Shown: in pieces, positions 26,559-38,852 of the stretch | How the letters are laid out: every line of letters starts with the position of its first letter | How positions within the stretch are numbered: position 1 is the first letter of the stretch | Origin: Earliella scabrosa | Lineage: Eukaryota > Basidiomycota > Agaricomycetes > Polyporales > Polyporaceae | Assembly: GCA_022605405.1 (NCBI GenBank) | Contig: JABYQQ010000001.1 | Location: 3,658,001 to 3,722,000, forward strand | Direction: 5' to 3' | DNA length: 64,000 bases | Notes under the pieces: generated by a model | Told to the model about the DNA's origin: nothing | Seen by the model: only the letters and a program-made list of their open reading frames with translations | The model's database searches: none | Made by a program: the position numbers and the translations under genes

Positions 26559-29500
26559 GCTCTTGGACCTGCATCCCACCAGCCAAGCACGTCTGCCGAA
26601 CCCCACCCAGGTGTCGGCCGCCATGCGTGTAGCCAGACGATCCGTCTTGCTCGCTGAATGACGGCCGCGATTGCGGCAAGCGGAGGAAACAGGGCCGGCG
26701 GCCGGCGCAGTCTCGGATTCCGTCCAGGACTGTGGCATAACTCTGTAAACTAGAACAGTGCGTGTTCGTGCCTCGGCCACCCAACATTGATACGCGGACG
26801 CAAGACGGGCCATCGGACCTGAACGAGTGAGCGGATGGTTAACGATCATGGCAAACTCCTAAAAATGATGGAGGAATGCACCCCAGACAGCGAGAAGCAG
26901 AGCCCAGACAGTAGGAAGAGATAGTGGAAGTCTGTGGGAGCGTAAGGCTGCCTGACGGAATGAAGCGAGGCAGGTGGGGCGGTTGAGCGGATATCAATCG
27001 GCATCGCTAAGAAGGCGAATGCCCGACGAAGAGAGACCGCGCATGAAAGGAAATGACATTGCTCGTGCGCGCGTTCGTACCAGAAAGTTAGTCCGACAAT
27101 TCGCTGGCGTTCTCATGGAATGCTGAGTGAGCGGCTTTCGTCCAGCGCCCACTACTAATATCTGGAAGCGCGTTCGAGACAATGTTCAGCGTGATTCGAC
27201 GGCGGAGATAATCAGGCATGACACTCACCACTGGCAAGCGTGCCTGTCACAACATTCGACTGCTCCCCACCGACGTGAACGCGATCAGGAGCGGGCGTTG
27301 CGGGCGCCGACCCCGTCATTGTCGACGCAATGCCCGCCTTGGACTCGGTACCGAGGCTCTCTCCATGGAGAGCGCGATTCCCACTGCGCTCGCAGTTCGA
27401 CTCCGCAACGTCCTTCATGGAAGAAAGGGCGCACACCACCCCATCGAATGATCCGCGAGAGGAAGGCGTTCCCACCGGAGCAGCCCACTCGAGCCACGAT
27501 ATATTTATCGCCATTCAGTCGCCGGGGCCCTTGCGTTCGACTTTCCATCTCGGGACGGCGTCGAAGATCAGGGCGTTGCCGGACTGTGGCACACAGCCTC
27601 TGGCTTGTTCCCCGGTCTGCTTCTAAAGCCTCCGTGCGGCCAGGTGGTCCGCTTGCGCACGCACTCGCGGGTACACCTGACCTTATACGGCGCGTCTGCG
27701 ATTGGCATGTAAGAACAAACTATGACCAGACACGACGTGAAGACGTAACGGCAGACAAACGAATCCCTTGGCCGTCGGCCACTCCGGGCGCTGCTGGGCG
27801 GAGAGCACGGGCGTTCTGGCGTGCGCAGGCGGTGCCGAACCCTCTTCCCGAGGCGCCGCCATCGTACGGCCGTTTGCTTCTCCAGGAGGACGCTGGATGG
27901 AAGGCAAACCCGCAGTACCTGCCGCCAGGACAGGCCCGCGCGCCGGCACCCGAACCCAGGGAAGGCGTCTGCTCGAGATCGATGGTCGTCGCCTCTGCGC
28001 CTGATAAGCCAAGGACCACGCAAAGAATTAATTGGCACGTTCACGCAACGCGCCGGGCGCGAGGAACGATCGCTGAGCGAATCGGGGACACCAGGTTGGC
28101 GACTGTGCCCTTGGTGCGGGAGCCGCGGCGTCCCGGGACGGATCGTCGGAGAGCGCGGAAACATATGTTCTCCTCATGTTGCCATTGGCAGTATGTCGAC
28201 AGGTGGTGCTCTGGGACTGAAGAGCAGAACATCGTGAATGTCGGAAGACAAGCGGCACCATTCTCCCGGTGGGCGTCCGTCAAGGACCGTACCTCGCCAT
28301 TAGCGGGACGCGTACACGTCAATCGAGCGGGTCGAGCGGAGTGGGCCTGTGAATACGTCAAGACATGGGCAGTTGAACCAGCCCGCGATTGTCGCCCATG
28401 TGGTCGACCAATTCCAACCGAGTGTAGTCATCTGTCGATACAGCGGGCACGGAAGAAAGGCATCTGAGAATCCAGCGTCGTCATTACTATGGAGTGAAGA
28501 TGGCGCACCCAGGACAGGCAGAATAGTCGCACTGAAGTCGTCGCGGCGGAGAAGAGTGAGCAGCGGATTGAATGCTCGAAACCGAGCGCGGTCGACCACG
28601 TGCGCAAGGACGACCGGGCCTATGGTACCAAACCATAAAGTTACCACTAGGTCGAAGGTATTTCCGGGCAACCTTGAGAACGCAGACCTCGCGTGGCCTC
28701 ATTGCGGAGGAGAGGCCAGACTGATCGTCTTCCAGGCCAAAGGAAGGGGAGTACAGTTTTAGCCCGGCCGCTCCGTCGTTCGATCAGCAGCTTCGTGAGA
28801 CGAAAAGGCCAGAAATGAAACGCGAGCGGACAATGAGGAGCTCGCGCGCGTAGGTCGAAATGACCGGCGAGGAGCAGGATCGAAGAGCGCAGGAAGGTGG
28901 CATAATGGTCTTCTAGTGGGGAAGAAGAGCGCCGTGCGGCGTGAAGTGTGCCTGTGTTGTCGGAGATAACACAAGAATGACACGATGGCACGTCGGGCGG
29001 TGTTCTATCAAGCAGGAGGAGGAGAGGTCTGAGGACGTCGGGGGACCGGAAGGCTGGGCGGACTTTGACGGCTTTGTGGCGTCATGGGTGTGCGGTGAGG
29101 GAAAAGGTCGAGCTGCGGAGTGTGCAGCGAGAGAACGTCTGGCCAACGCGGGCCACACCCCGAGTCCAGGCGGGAGGAGCAGCGAGGGAGCAGCCACTGA
29201 GAGTCGTCCCCAGGCCGTCCACAGGCAAGGACCAGCGCACTGAACCGGAGACGCCCGGGAGGAGACGGCGGCCGCGACGAATTCTGCCCCAGAAGAGCGA
29301 CTGCCAGGCGAGCGCGCGCTGGGTCGATGCCGAGGTAATTCAATGCGGGTCTTTGCCTCGGAATTGTCGGTTGCCTCTTCTCGTACATAATATCCATGGG
29401 CGTATTTCCCCCGGAATGCCCAGGCAGCCCATCCAGTCCTGCGTGGGACCCTTTGGGGGCCTGGGAGGCGTACTGGCTGCCAGGTGGGTAGGGCTGCTAC

Positions 29501-30306
29501 CGGACCACATTGACACAATCACTCGGACAGAACACGGCTGGCAAACAATTGGGACATATGGACGGCTGTCGAGACGAGCTTGTGGCATCTGGGATAGGCC
29601 AGCAAGGGGAGGAAGGGGAGGAGGGAGGAGGATAGCCACGCTCTGGCCACGCTGTCCTCAACCTTCGGCGCGAGAACCTCGGTGTGGGCTCGCTTGCGGC
29701 TAGACGATAGTCTGACAGCGCGGGAGGGACGGCCAATCGCCAGCCCCGACTCGAACAACTGCGACAGAAGGCATCAGCCCTCTCCATCCCTTTCTCACAC
29801 TCTTTCTTCAGATGCACCACGGCTGCTCCTCAGCCCAGTCGTCTCGTACGCGTACTTATCCTCGTCTGCCATCGCTGACCGTTCCGACGCCGCCTCGGCA
29901 GTACTGACATCAGCCTCGCAGTCTAGGTATTCAATTCACGCGTGCTCTCGCTCTCGGCGAGCAGCGTACAAGCCTCGGGTCGGACGGATATCGCTCTCGA
30001 TCCGCAGGCGATTTCCGGGGATCCAAGGCAAATTGCGACAACCTACTAAGTAGGTCTGCCCAGGACTTCCCATCCCGGTCAGTCTGCAGTTGTGGGTAAT
30101 TTGTCAAACTTGCTGAAATCTTCCAGGCTTCTAGCAGATCCTGGATCTCTGCGCGCCTCTGACAAACTCAACACCGTGGGTATGGGACCCGCTCTGGGTT
30201 GAGAGACACTTCTCGCGTGGTTTTCATATCTATCCAGTCCCTCTTCAACTCCCCATGTTTTGACGCCGCAACTCCCCCGTCCCTGCCTCCACACCTCCCC
30301 TCCGAC
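26559..30306. other. 3.7-kb gene-poor interval
   Basis: No recognisable domain was found. A long plus frame (27127-28467) is arginine/proline-rich and matched by equally long frames on the other strand, so it is probably chance. A plus frame at 28349-28762 reads more naturally (GQLNQPAIVAHVVDQFQPSV near its start and ENADLAWPHCGGEARLIVF near its end) but has no ATG start and no family match. The last 500 bases before the Zn2Cys6 gene are C/T-rich and probably its leader. Confidence 0.35.
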
Positions 30307-33300
30307 ATGGTCGCCAGCTCGAACGGCGATCTCTATACCCCGTTCCCGCACATGTCCGTCATGGAAGAGGGTGTCCAGTCTAGCGAAGAAGGCTCAGATC
30401 TTCATTCGCCTATATTTGAGGCCTCGTACGCAACGCCAGACGGTACGTACACCTTATCTCGTTGCAGCGCATACAGGGTTCACATGTCCTTCTTGCGTAA
30501 AAAGCCCGGTATCATCACCTTGGCCACTTCGACTACGATGTTTCTAACCAGCTCCTACCGCCCTCGTCGACCTTTGACGCTCGCTATCCCGCTCCGGCGG
30601 TGGATCCGCATAGCCGAGATCCCCATATCATAGAGACACTACATCTCCCGAGCCCTCCGACCATGCACCACCATCCCCTGCCCTCTCATCCTCCTACCGA
30701 CGTAGTTGTGCATGGACACCCGATGCTGGATATGGGTATTCCGTCGCCGTCTCGTCTTCATCATGCTGTCATGAACCCGGCCACGGAATATTCTATGCAT
30801 TTGTCTCACCCCCCAGCTCGGATTCCAGAAGTCCAGGTCCGGCTGTCTGGTGATCCAGCGCAATCGATGCCGTCGAGACAGCCAGCAACGCTCCCACCAG
30901 CCGACCAGGACTCTCAGATCGCTTTGCCGTCCTCCACTGGTCCCGTGAGGGGCAACCCGTCGGCAAGCAACTCAACTTCGACCCGTCTTCCGCGCAGAGA
31001 GGCCTCTACGGTCGTCATCGCATGTCGGCAATGGTGAGCACCTTTCGTCATCTTGGTCATGCGAGTCCGTTCGCCCTTAATCTGTTGATACCCAGCCGTG
31101 CACGGAAGATTCGATGCGACTCTACTCGGCCCTACTGCCACAACTGCCTCCGTCGCAATAACGATTGCGAGTACGACGCTGTTCCGAAGAGACGAGGGCC
31201 CGACAAACGGCCCGGGACAAGACAACGTTCCTGCAAGAAACGTCCACCGGATGCAGAGCCGACCTCGGCGTCCGCGAAGAAGAAGCGGAAGATCAGCACA
31301 GAGGGTGAGAGCGGTCTGCTCTCCTTCGATGTCAAAGTGAAGGAGAACGTAACAGGCGGTCCTAGGAGAGGCCAACTCCCGTCGCGAGGTGCAATGGATG
31401 ACATGAATGGGATGCGTGTCCCGCCGCCGCCAGGTCAGCTGTACATCGACACCTCGATACCTCCGCGGGGGACGGCGTCCGACGCAATATACCCTAAAGT
31501 GAGCTCTTCATCTATTCCGTCTTCGTAGTCGTATTCGACGACGAGTATTTAATCAGTCGCGGTTAGGATGAGGTCTCACCATCGTTTCGTCGCTCCTCAG
31601 TGATCATGAACCCCACCGACTCCAACTCCTTCGCTCGACCTATCGACGTGAACGTCTCCCGCAGACCGAACGATGAAGATATCGACAGATTCAACTTTAT
31701 ACCACTCTCTTCTTCTCCGCTCGCTTCTAGCCCCTCCGATTGGTGGGACGAACTACTGACTCGGTACAATTCTGCATCACGAGAACAAGCGTGAGCATCT
31801 CTTGCCCATACTTGGTGTACATGTCGACTTACTACAAGGTTTCAGTACGAACGATATCATTGCCGACCTGAACTTTCTGTACGCCAATCTCGCCTTCTAG
31901 CTAGATCGTGTGCTAACAACAAGCGAGCAGTTTTACCAGCAGCAACTATTGGCTCTCTTTCGTTAATCTGAACCTATTCTTCCGGGACCTACACGATCCT
32001 AGTCGTCGGGACCGTATGCAGTCCCTCATAATGTCCTCCCTCGCCTTGGCCACCCTGATGAAGTCTAGCGAGTTGGAACTTGGCAGCCACGGCCGTGAGC
32101 TTGCGCTCAAGTTCCGTGCTCAAGCTCAACACTGTCTGGAGCAAGCGTGCCGTGCCCAGTCACTGGACTACTTGTCTGCTGGGGCTGCTCTAGTACGTCA
32201 TCGCACATCTGTTGTGGCGGCCTAGCCTGACGACCGAATGTCGACGTAGATCCTCGCTCTCTTCGAATCGTCAGCTCATCCGGCATATTCTCCGGATCGA
32301 GCCAGCAGCGCGCTCCAACTTCTCGATCGGATCATACACGTTCTTTCCCTCTGCTCGCTCGACCGTGACGACCCTCTCGCTAACCGGTTCAACGAGCGTG
32401 AAGCCCCCATTGTCGAATTGCCTAACGGTTACCGAAGGCCCACGAGGTGTTCCTGTCTCGCCTATACAGTCACGCCGGGTTCCCCTACCATCCACGACCA
32501 CCTCTCGTACTTCTTCTCGTACGACGCGCCCTGGGACTCTAGCTGGTCTGAGACAGATATCCGAAAGGAGGAATGCCGCCGCCTCTGCTGGTGCGCGCTC
32601 ACGCTTGTCTCCGCCTATACAGCGCATTGCTCTGCCTTTCATACGGAGCCCGCTGAGCTGATGCTGGCGGAACCTTCTAACGTAAGTCAACTAGAACTTG
32701 ATCGGCGTATTTTTGGCTCACGTATGGCGTCAGTACGCCCTCCTCTTCCCCGGCGAAGCGTTTGAGCGCGTGCCAGGGCACCACCAGGCGTCGGGCCAGT
32801 CGCCGAAGGAGTCCGTATGGGCCATCTACTGCCGCAGCATGCTTCTATGGAACAGCTGCAGCTACATCCAGCGGAACGAGACTCTCACCACCGACCAGCG
32901 CGCAAGCTTTGCGATCAGCGCGTTCCAGGAGACCCGCGAGATCCAGGACGCGCTCGATATGCACGTGTGCAATCTTGACACCGGGCTGATGTACGTGTGC
33001 CGGGAGTATCTGTACAAGTGCGTCTTCGCGTTCCCTGCCCTGTCGCGCCTTACGTGCAGCACTGACGTGTGCGGGCTGTGCCTCGTCGACTACGCCTATA
33101 GCACTCGTATGACCATTACGTACGAGCTCCGCCGGTATGTTGCATCCCCGTTCGTGCATTCTTTCCCAACCCTGACTGGCTCTAGCAGACTGCAGCATGG
33201 CGACGTTCCGGTCCCGATGCCCATGTTCAACCGCCGGCAGGCCGAGGAGTGGCGTGAGTTCCTGGCCTCGAGCTCTCCCACCGTGACGGAGCTGACGAGA

Positions 33301-33745
33301 ACGGCTGCACGCCGCAGTCCTGTACCAGGCCCAGGTCGCCGACCGTGTCAAGGAGTCGGTGCTCCACATCGAGCAGACCCAGGGCCACCTGCTCACCCGT
33401 CGCCCCTTCCAGGTGACGTGGTTCTCCAGCCAGGTGGCCATCTGTCTCGGACTGTGGGAGTACAACCGTATGCTCCTCCACGCGCTCGAGCTCGCCAAGA
33501 CGTTCCTCATCCCCCTTGACGCCCTCAACGCGCTGTGGCCTTGCCCAGGTACGCCTCGCTGTTCCCAGACACCTCTCAACGCTCGATCACATTGTTCACC
33601 TGCGTCCGCAGAGCAGCGCATGCGTCGGGACGAGCTCCGGGGCCGCCTTGAGGCGGCGTGCATCTCTGCGGGCCTGCACCCTCCGCTTCCGGAAGAGGTC
33701 ACCCTGCCTCCGAGCCTTCGTCGCCACCCCCGTTCCGCCATCTAG
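30307..33745 (+). CDS. Zn2Cys6 fungal transcription factor with fungal-specific regulatory domain (12 exons)
   Basis: Exons 30307-30442, 30505-31033, 31096-31498, 31567-31790, 31846-31878, 31931-32192, 32250-32681, 32734-33017, 33102-33134, 33189-33253, 33318-33548 and 33612-33745 give 921 residues. The binuclear zinc cluster is C219-X2-C222-X6-C229-X6-C236-X2-C239-X6-C246 (CRQCRARKIRCD...YCHNCLRRNNDC). A basic linker with GPDKRPGTRQR and a KKKRK signal follows. The middle homology region begins around residue 430 (DLNFLFTSSNYWLSFVNLNLFF) and includes ETDIRKEECRRLCWCALTLV and YIQRNETLTTDQRASF, typical of the Fungal_trans family. It should act in the nucleus as a DNA-binding regulator binding CGG half-sites. 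The target genes are unknown. An intron splits the codon of the second zinc-cluster cysteine. Pro/His-rich sequence precedes the zinc cluster. Confidence 0.93.
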
Positions 33746-34248
33746 CTCAAGCTCAAGCTCCATCGCCCTCTCGCTCTGCGCTCTCGTTCCCGCTGCGGAT
33801 ATACCCGGTCCTCCCCTCGCGTTCTCGTGTACATCTATCGTTGACTATGCCGCCTCTCGTTCAGTACTCCGCGTCCCCGCCTCCCTCTTATCGCTCTCCT
33901 GCTCTATCGCTCTTTCCAGATGGTAATCGTGTGTAGCCTAATTTCGCGCGTCTGTATCATCCTTCACGCTCTTTTCTGATGTCCTAAATACGTCTTACCG
34001 TCTCCTTGGACCCAACTATTCCCCCACTCCCTACTCCGCCCCTGCTCCGAATCCCGATACCTGTATGCTTACTCTTCCCCTCGTGGATACCGTGGATACC
34101 ACCTGCGACAGCTCTCGATATGGCCGTGCGCCTACAGTCCCTTTAATACCATCATTCTTCTCCAGTACTACATGTACACGTACACACGTACACCAAGAAC
34201 ATGGCGTCATCACGTCTATCGGACAGCTCTCGAAGCCCTCCTCAACGT
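33746..34248. other. Convergent 3' region
   Basis: Spacer between the regulator stop and the P-loop protein stop. It is pyrimidine-rich on the plus strand and no gene is seen. Confidence 0.4.
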
Positions 34249-35422
34249 TCACGCCGCACCGTCGGAGTCGGTGGAAGCACGGGCCCGGGCGTCGACCATC
34301 GCCTGCACATCGTGCTTCCAGGCAGCCAGCTCCCCGCCCCACCCACCGATCCGCCGTCGCTTCCCACCCATGTGCACGCCATCGACGCGATGCAGCTCGC
34401 CTTCGCGCTTGCGTACCACCCAGTGGTTGCTGAGACACCTGTGTGCGCAGCGGGAAGCGTGCATGTCAGCCTCGGACACGTCGCGGCCACCACGAAATAG
34501 CGAATCGCAGCGCGCGCGGGGGCGGAGATGAGGGGACGACGAGCAGCCCACAGAAGGGCGCAAAAGTGCTAGGCGGGAGAAGGGACAGGGGGCACACCGC
34601 GTGGCCCCCAAACCCCACGGCGGGAGCGGCGAAGGGGGGACGCACTTACCACCATATGATGCTCGCGCGCGAGAAGAACACCTCGCTCGCCCTCTCTTCG
34701 CATCCGGAGCTGCAGGGTGGTGCGAGCCGGAAGAGGCGCAGGAACGTTCGCAGCACCAGGCGCGGGAAGTAGAGCACCAGCGGCGGGTCCAGCCCTGCAA
34801 ACGACCAGGCCACATGGTCAGCCATCGGCACCCGCACCGCGACGAACGCCCACGCGCGCGCGCACACAAACGACATGCAGGCAGGACCGCGGCGTCGCGA
34901 TCGGAGAGGTTAGCGAGCGTGCGCGGGAGAACGGGTGCTCACAGATGACGTCCGTCGCCTCGTCGGAGACCATGCTGCCCAGCGCCGAGGTGTAATTTCC
35001 GTCGACGACCCACCCGCGCGGGTCCCGGTCGAGCGCCGCACGCACGGCCATGCGAAACTCGTCGCGTGGGCACTCGCGCCAGCCCGGCTGCCAGTGAATG
35101 GTGTCGAGGAGGATGCAGGGCAGATCCAGCAGCTCGGCGAGCTCGCGCGCGAGCGTGGACTGCATGTTCAGCCAATCCTGGGTTGTGACATTTTTCTCTC
35201 AGGTGCACGCGCTGGCACTCACCTTGCCCGCACCTGCTCCAGAGATCGTGGTGAGCATGCGTGCGTCGGCTTGAGCGAGAGCACGTTACCGCTGTTTCCA
35301 ACTATGTGCACCCTGAATTTTCCCGTGCCGTCGCCATGTAGTGGCGGCACACTACTTGAGGTGCCTGCTACACCGTGGGGCGTATCGCTTGAAACGAAAT
35401 CTTTGGGGGCGACCTCGGACAT
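34249..35422 (-). CDS. P-loop NTPase, adenylate-kinase/FlaR-like (5 exons)
   Basis: Exons 35422-35290, 35233-35223, 35159-34943, 34794-34650 and 34438-34249 give 231 residues. The Walker A motif GNSGAGKST (residues 43-51) is assembled from three exons; the second is only 11 bases and encodes the GAGK core. After the P-loop come a helix (LARELAELLDLPCILLD), a WQPGWRE segment, DGNYTSALGS and the strand DVIWLDPPLVLYF. These are the layout of small bacterial-type 'topology modulation' (FlaR) and adenylate-kinase-like proteins that probably phosphorylate a small substrate. A short basic segment WVVRKREGE near the C-terminus could be the lid arginines. The start at 35422 (MSEVAPKD) is chosen; an in-frame ATG at 35494 would add 24 residues. 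Confidence 0.8.
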
Positions 35423-36224
35423 GGTGGCAGGAGCAAGGGAGTCCCTGCTCGTTCTCCCGACCTCTTGCGGTTTTTGCATCGGTCCCAACGTCACCCGAGT
35501 CAGACCACGTCGGTTCCGGTCGTAGCGGAGGCGCGTTCAGTCGGCTGTGGACTGGCACGCGTTACACCGGTGTACACGCCGAGCGTTCTTCCTCTTGGCA
35601 ATATGAATGGTTCCGGCCAAGCAGATGAATAACCAGAGGGTTAGGAGATTGGCCAGTACTTATTTTCCTAGAAATAAACCACGGATGAGCTTGCAGAGCG
35701 AGAGGCATACACGGTCGCCACGTACCAAGCGAGGCTGCGGGTGAGCATACGCGCAGACGACATGCGAATACTGATCGTCCGGCTAACAATAGGGTGAACA
35801 CGTTTTATGTATTGCAACTAAGTGTGTCGTGGACTGTACAAGGAAGCAGTGTGGTAGAAGTACTATTGGGGGATGAGGTAGCACGGTGACAATGCAGACT
35901 ATCTACGGTGTTGTAACAATTATACATATGCATACATCGCTTTTGGTGGTCAACTAGATGAGACAGTATGTAACGATGGGGTCAGAATAGGAGCCATTAT
36001 AGATTATACCGTATGCGTAGCGTATTCGTTTTGCGCGCAACCCGGAAACCGGCGGGAGTCGATGATGATGGTAAGCACGAGGCGAGATGAGAAGGGGAAA
36101 GACCAAGATGACGTGTAGGGACGAGTCTCGCTCGAATGCCAAGATACTGAATTAGGGCGAGGGAGAACGTCCGTCTTCAATGCTCTGTACGTCGCAAGTG
36201 CTAGAGTGAGCCGAGGTCGAGGAA
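35423..36224. other. Intergenic, 0.8 kb
   Basis: AT-richer than its surroundings in the right half (35880-36010). No coding frame or repeat is supported. It separates two minus-strand genes and should hold the P-loop gene promoter and the 3' end of the second DUF6593 gene. Confidence 0.4.
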
Positions 36225-36974
36225 TTACATGTTGTGCTTCTCGATGTGTCGCATGATGATTAATGACGCCAGGAGCTCTATACGCACCCGAGGTTAACAC
36301 CCGTTCACACGGATAGAAGTGAGAGTGCGCACCACCGACGAGATGGGGATATGCTTCCTCCACAGTGAGCATACAGCCCGACGAGCTCGAATATTGAGGC
36401 TCGCCCGCCGGCTTCATGCTGTACGTCGCGACGTGGTAGTTGGTTTTGGCATTTGTACACTGCGCATACGCGTCAGACGGGGAGGGATAAGGGTAGACGC
36501 GTCAAATGCGACTACAAGGGCGTACCTGCCATTCCCCATCCGACTGCAGTGTCCAACGGTACTCCTGGCCGTCGGCAGCCTTGAACTTCCGTGACCTGGA
36601 GTTGCTAACAAGGGAAGCGGTCACAAGTGTCAGGAGCGCGAGCGCGACAGCGGAACCAAGGTGTACACGCACCCGCTGAACCCCGGGCTCTTTATGAGAT
36701 AGTGACCCATGGGGATGTGGTCCCCGTCACCGATCTTGACGCTACCGAGCGCGCCGTGTGGGCCAAAGTCAAGGGTGGCCAGAGGGACCAGGAGGCCACC
36801 ACGGCCGCCGCCCGAACGCGAAGAGAGGTCGTAGATGATGTACGCCGATTGTTGTGCGTCGCGTAGGGTGGGCTTGAGACTGAGGTGCATGCGGTTGTGC
36901 AGGTCAACAAAGTCGGACCCGGTAAGCTGACCGGTGGTGTCCTCGAGGAAGTAGGGCATGCCGAAGTTGGTCAT
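36225..36974 (-). CDS. DUF6593-type protein, second copy (4 exons)
   Basis: Exons 36974-36673, 36604-36526, 36459-36333 and 36277-36225 give 186 residues. The N-terminal half has SAYIIYDLSSRSGG and PLATLDFGPHGALGSVKIG. Then come SRKFKAADGQEYRWTLQ and NYHVATYSMKPAGE, and a short hydrophobic-charged end LIIMRHIEKHNM. The order of blocks and the GxEYRW motif match the copy at 10554-11332, but overall identity looks low, so the two are old paralogues rather than a recent duplication. The function of the family is unknown. A clear TATA element lies 254 bases upstream, and the leader is strongly pyrimidine-rich, which suggests a well-expressed gene. Confidence 0.8.
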
Positions 36975-38404
36975 GGCTGGAGAGAGTGGGATGCAGAGGC
37001 GACTATATGGGTGCAGGGCTTGAGAGATTAAGGGATATTGAGGACCGAGAGGCGTAGGGGGCGAGTATTAGTGAAAACCGGACGGTATGCCGGTGGTATT
37101 AGAAGGATGGTAGGAGTGATGGGGGAAGGGAGAGACAGGCACAGAGACAAACCCTGCGAGTGGGAGGCCCTGGCGGCAAGGAGGGAGAGAGGAGGAAGTG
37201 AAGGGGAAGGAGGAGGAGAGGGGCAAGTTATAAATCGCGGCTCGGGCGGGGCGACAAGTGAGATGAAGCGGGACTGCGGCCTCACTAGCCCCGAAAAGGC
37301 GAAACGCACGCCCCTCGCCGCCGCGACTGGCAATTGGACGCGTCGGCTGCAGATCGCGGCAAGATCTGCTCGCTCTGTGCTCGCTATCTCCGTTCGCGAC
37401 GGCTGTGCGACGGCCTCTGGCCACTCGCGCCCGGCTCGTCTTCTCGACAGCCTCCTCTTCGCAGTCGGCGAGAGAGTGAGTCAGAGTCACTGCGAGCGAG
37501 CGAGCTGTCTTCGTGCGCGCGTGGGGCGCTCTCGGACTCGTCTCACAAACACGGGGTGGCAGCGAAGATGGACGGCGACCGGCTGAATGGATGACGACGC
37601 CCAGGAGCGCATCGTCCCCCCCGCAAATGGCAAGAGCTCGCGCCATGTGTCAGAGTTTAGCAACCAGACGTTCCTCTCAAACGTTTTCCCTTTGTCGCCC
37701 CTCGGCCTCGAGGACACGAAACACAGCGGTCGAATGCAGACGTGACGGTGGGTGACGTCTGTCCCTCGTCCCTGCAGCCCTGCGGCCCTGCAATGAGCGG
37801 GTCGTCGAGCACACCCGCGAGTGCCATGGCGATGTGCGCGTCGGGCGATCGCCTTTTCGGGGCCCGCCGCTCGCTTGCCCGACGCTGGGCCCGAGTGAGC
37901 CCGCGACGACCGGCCGGCATGCCCATGCCCAGAGATGGTAATTCGCCGACGCTTGTTGGACGCTTGGCTATCCACGATTATAGTATTCAGCCAGCTTCAG
38001 CCACTGACCACGACCGCCTCAACGTCATCGATCCCTCGCACCCCCCGACGCGCTCAAACGTGCTCAAACAAATGTCCGTGCCACTGACGCCATCTGTCCA
38101 ACAGTCGTCCGACCAGTGCCTCTGAGTCTCCTCGCTCTAAACGCTGCACTTCCGAGACGCGACACGAGGCTACTGTGCGCGTTCGCAAACCCTCGTCATC
38201 ATCACACGAGCTTGGACCTGCCTTAGGCACCCTCGCTAGCCAGCGCGCGTCGCGGACTTTGCACTCGCCAATCGCTTCCCTATCCGTGTCCGTGTCACTC
38301 GGATTTCGTCAACGCGCGCGCGAGCGTATTTAGCCTTTCTGAGCCTATCGACATCTACCGTCGCCTACCCTCCTGCCGTGCCCGACCCGTGCCCAACCGC
38401 CGAC
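36975..38404. other. 1.4-kb divergent intergenic region
   Basis: The left 300 bases are the leader and TATA of the DUF6593 gene. The remainder is very GC-rich with overlapping arginine-rich frames on both strands and nothing recognisable. A TATTTA element lies near 38326-38331, upstream of the doubtful gene at 38405. Confidence 0.4.
37228..37235 (-). promoter_or_regulatory. TATA box of the second DUF6593 gene
   Basis: On the minus strand the sequence reads ATTTATAA. It is followed by a pyrimidine-rich tract of about 200 bases leading to the ATG at 36974. Confidence 0.5.
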
Positions 38405-38852
38405 ATGGATCCTTTGAACCGACAACGTCCCAAAAAACCACCAGACACAGGTGCCAAACCCGACGGCGTCCACGCTCACCATCGCGCTCACCGGCGTCCC
38501 TGCTCCATGCAACGTTCAACGTACTGACAGGCGCACGCCGGTCTTCTCACTATCCCCCGCCGTGTCCGAGCCGGACGAAGACGAGGACCCTGCACAGGCA
38601 CTCCTCGCACCTGCTCCCGATTTACAGCTTGCTCGCAAATTTCCATGTGCTCGGACAGATGTCATCGGCTCCGCGGTCATTCCTGCTCCTTCCTGCTCGT
38701 GCTCTGCTAAATGCAAGGACGCGAACATGTGTCATGAGCCGCGCTACACCAAGAACGCTAGGGCTTCCTCGCTTCGCCGCGTACCCACCTATGCGACGCT
38801 GCTCGTACGCATGTCCCATTTGTCAGCCAAGGCTGTCGAGCATCGAGCGTAG
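38405..38852 (+). CDS. Doubtful small gene, structure unresolved
   Basis: A TATA-like TATTTA and a C/T-rich leader precede ATG 38405 (MDPLNRQRPKKPPDTG). The frame closes after 40 codons. Downstream, another frame ending at 38852 reads more naturally: an acidic SEPDEDEDPAQALL segment, a cysteine-rich SCSCSAKCKDANMCHEPR segment and a terminal HLSAKAVEHRA. No single splice that keeps phase between the two is convincing (a GGTGCC donor and a CTGACAG acceptor give a third frame). It could be one gene with an extra intron, or chance frames. No family is recognised. Confidence 0.25.

Noticed and set aside
27127..28467. 446-codon plus-strand open frame
   Set aside because: It is arginine/proline-rich, starts without a leader, has equally long open frames on the opposite strand and shows no domain. 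GC-rich DNA gives such frames by chance.
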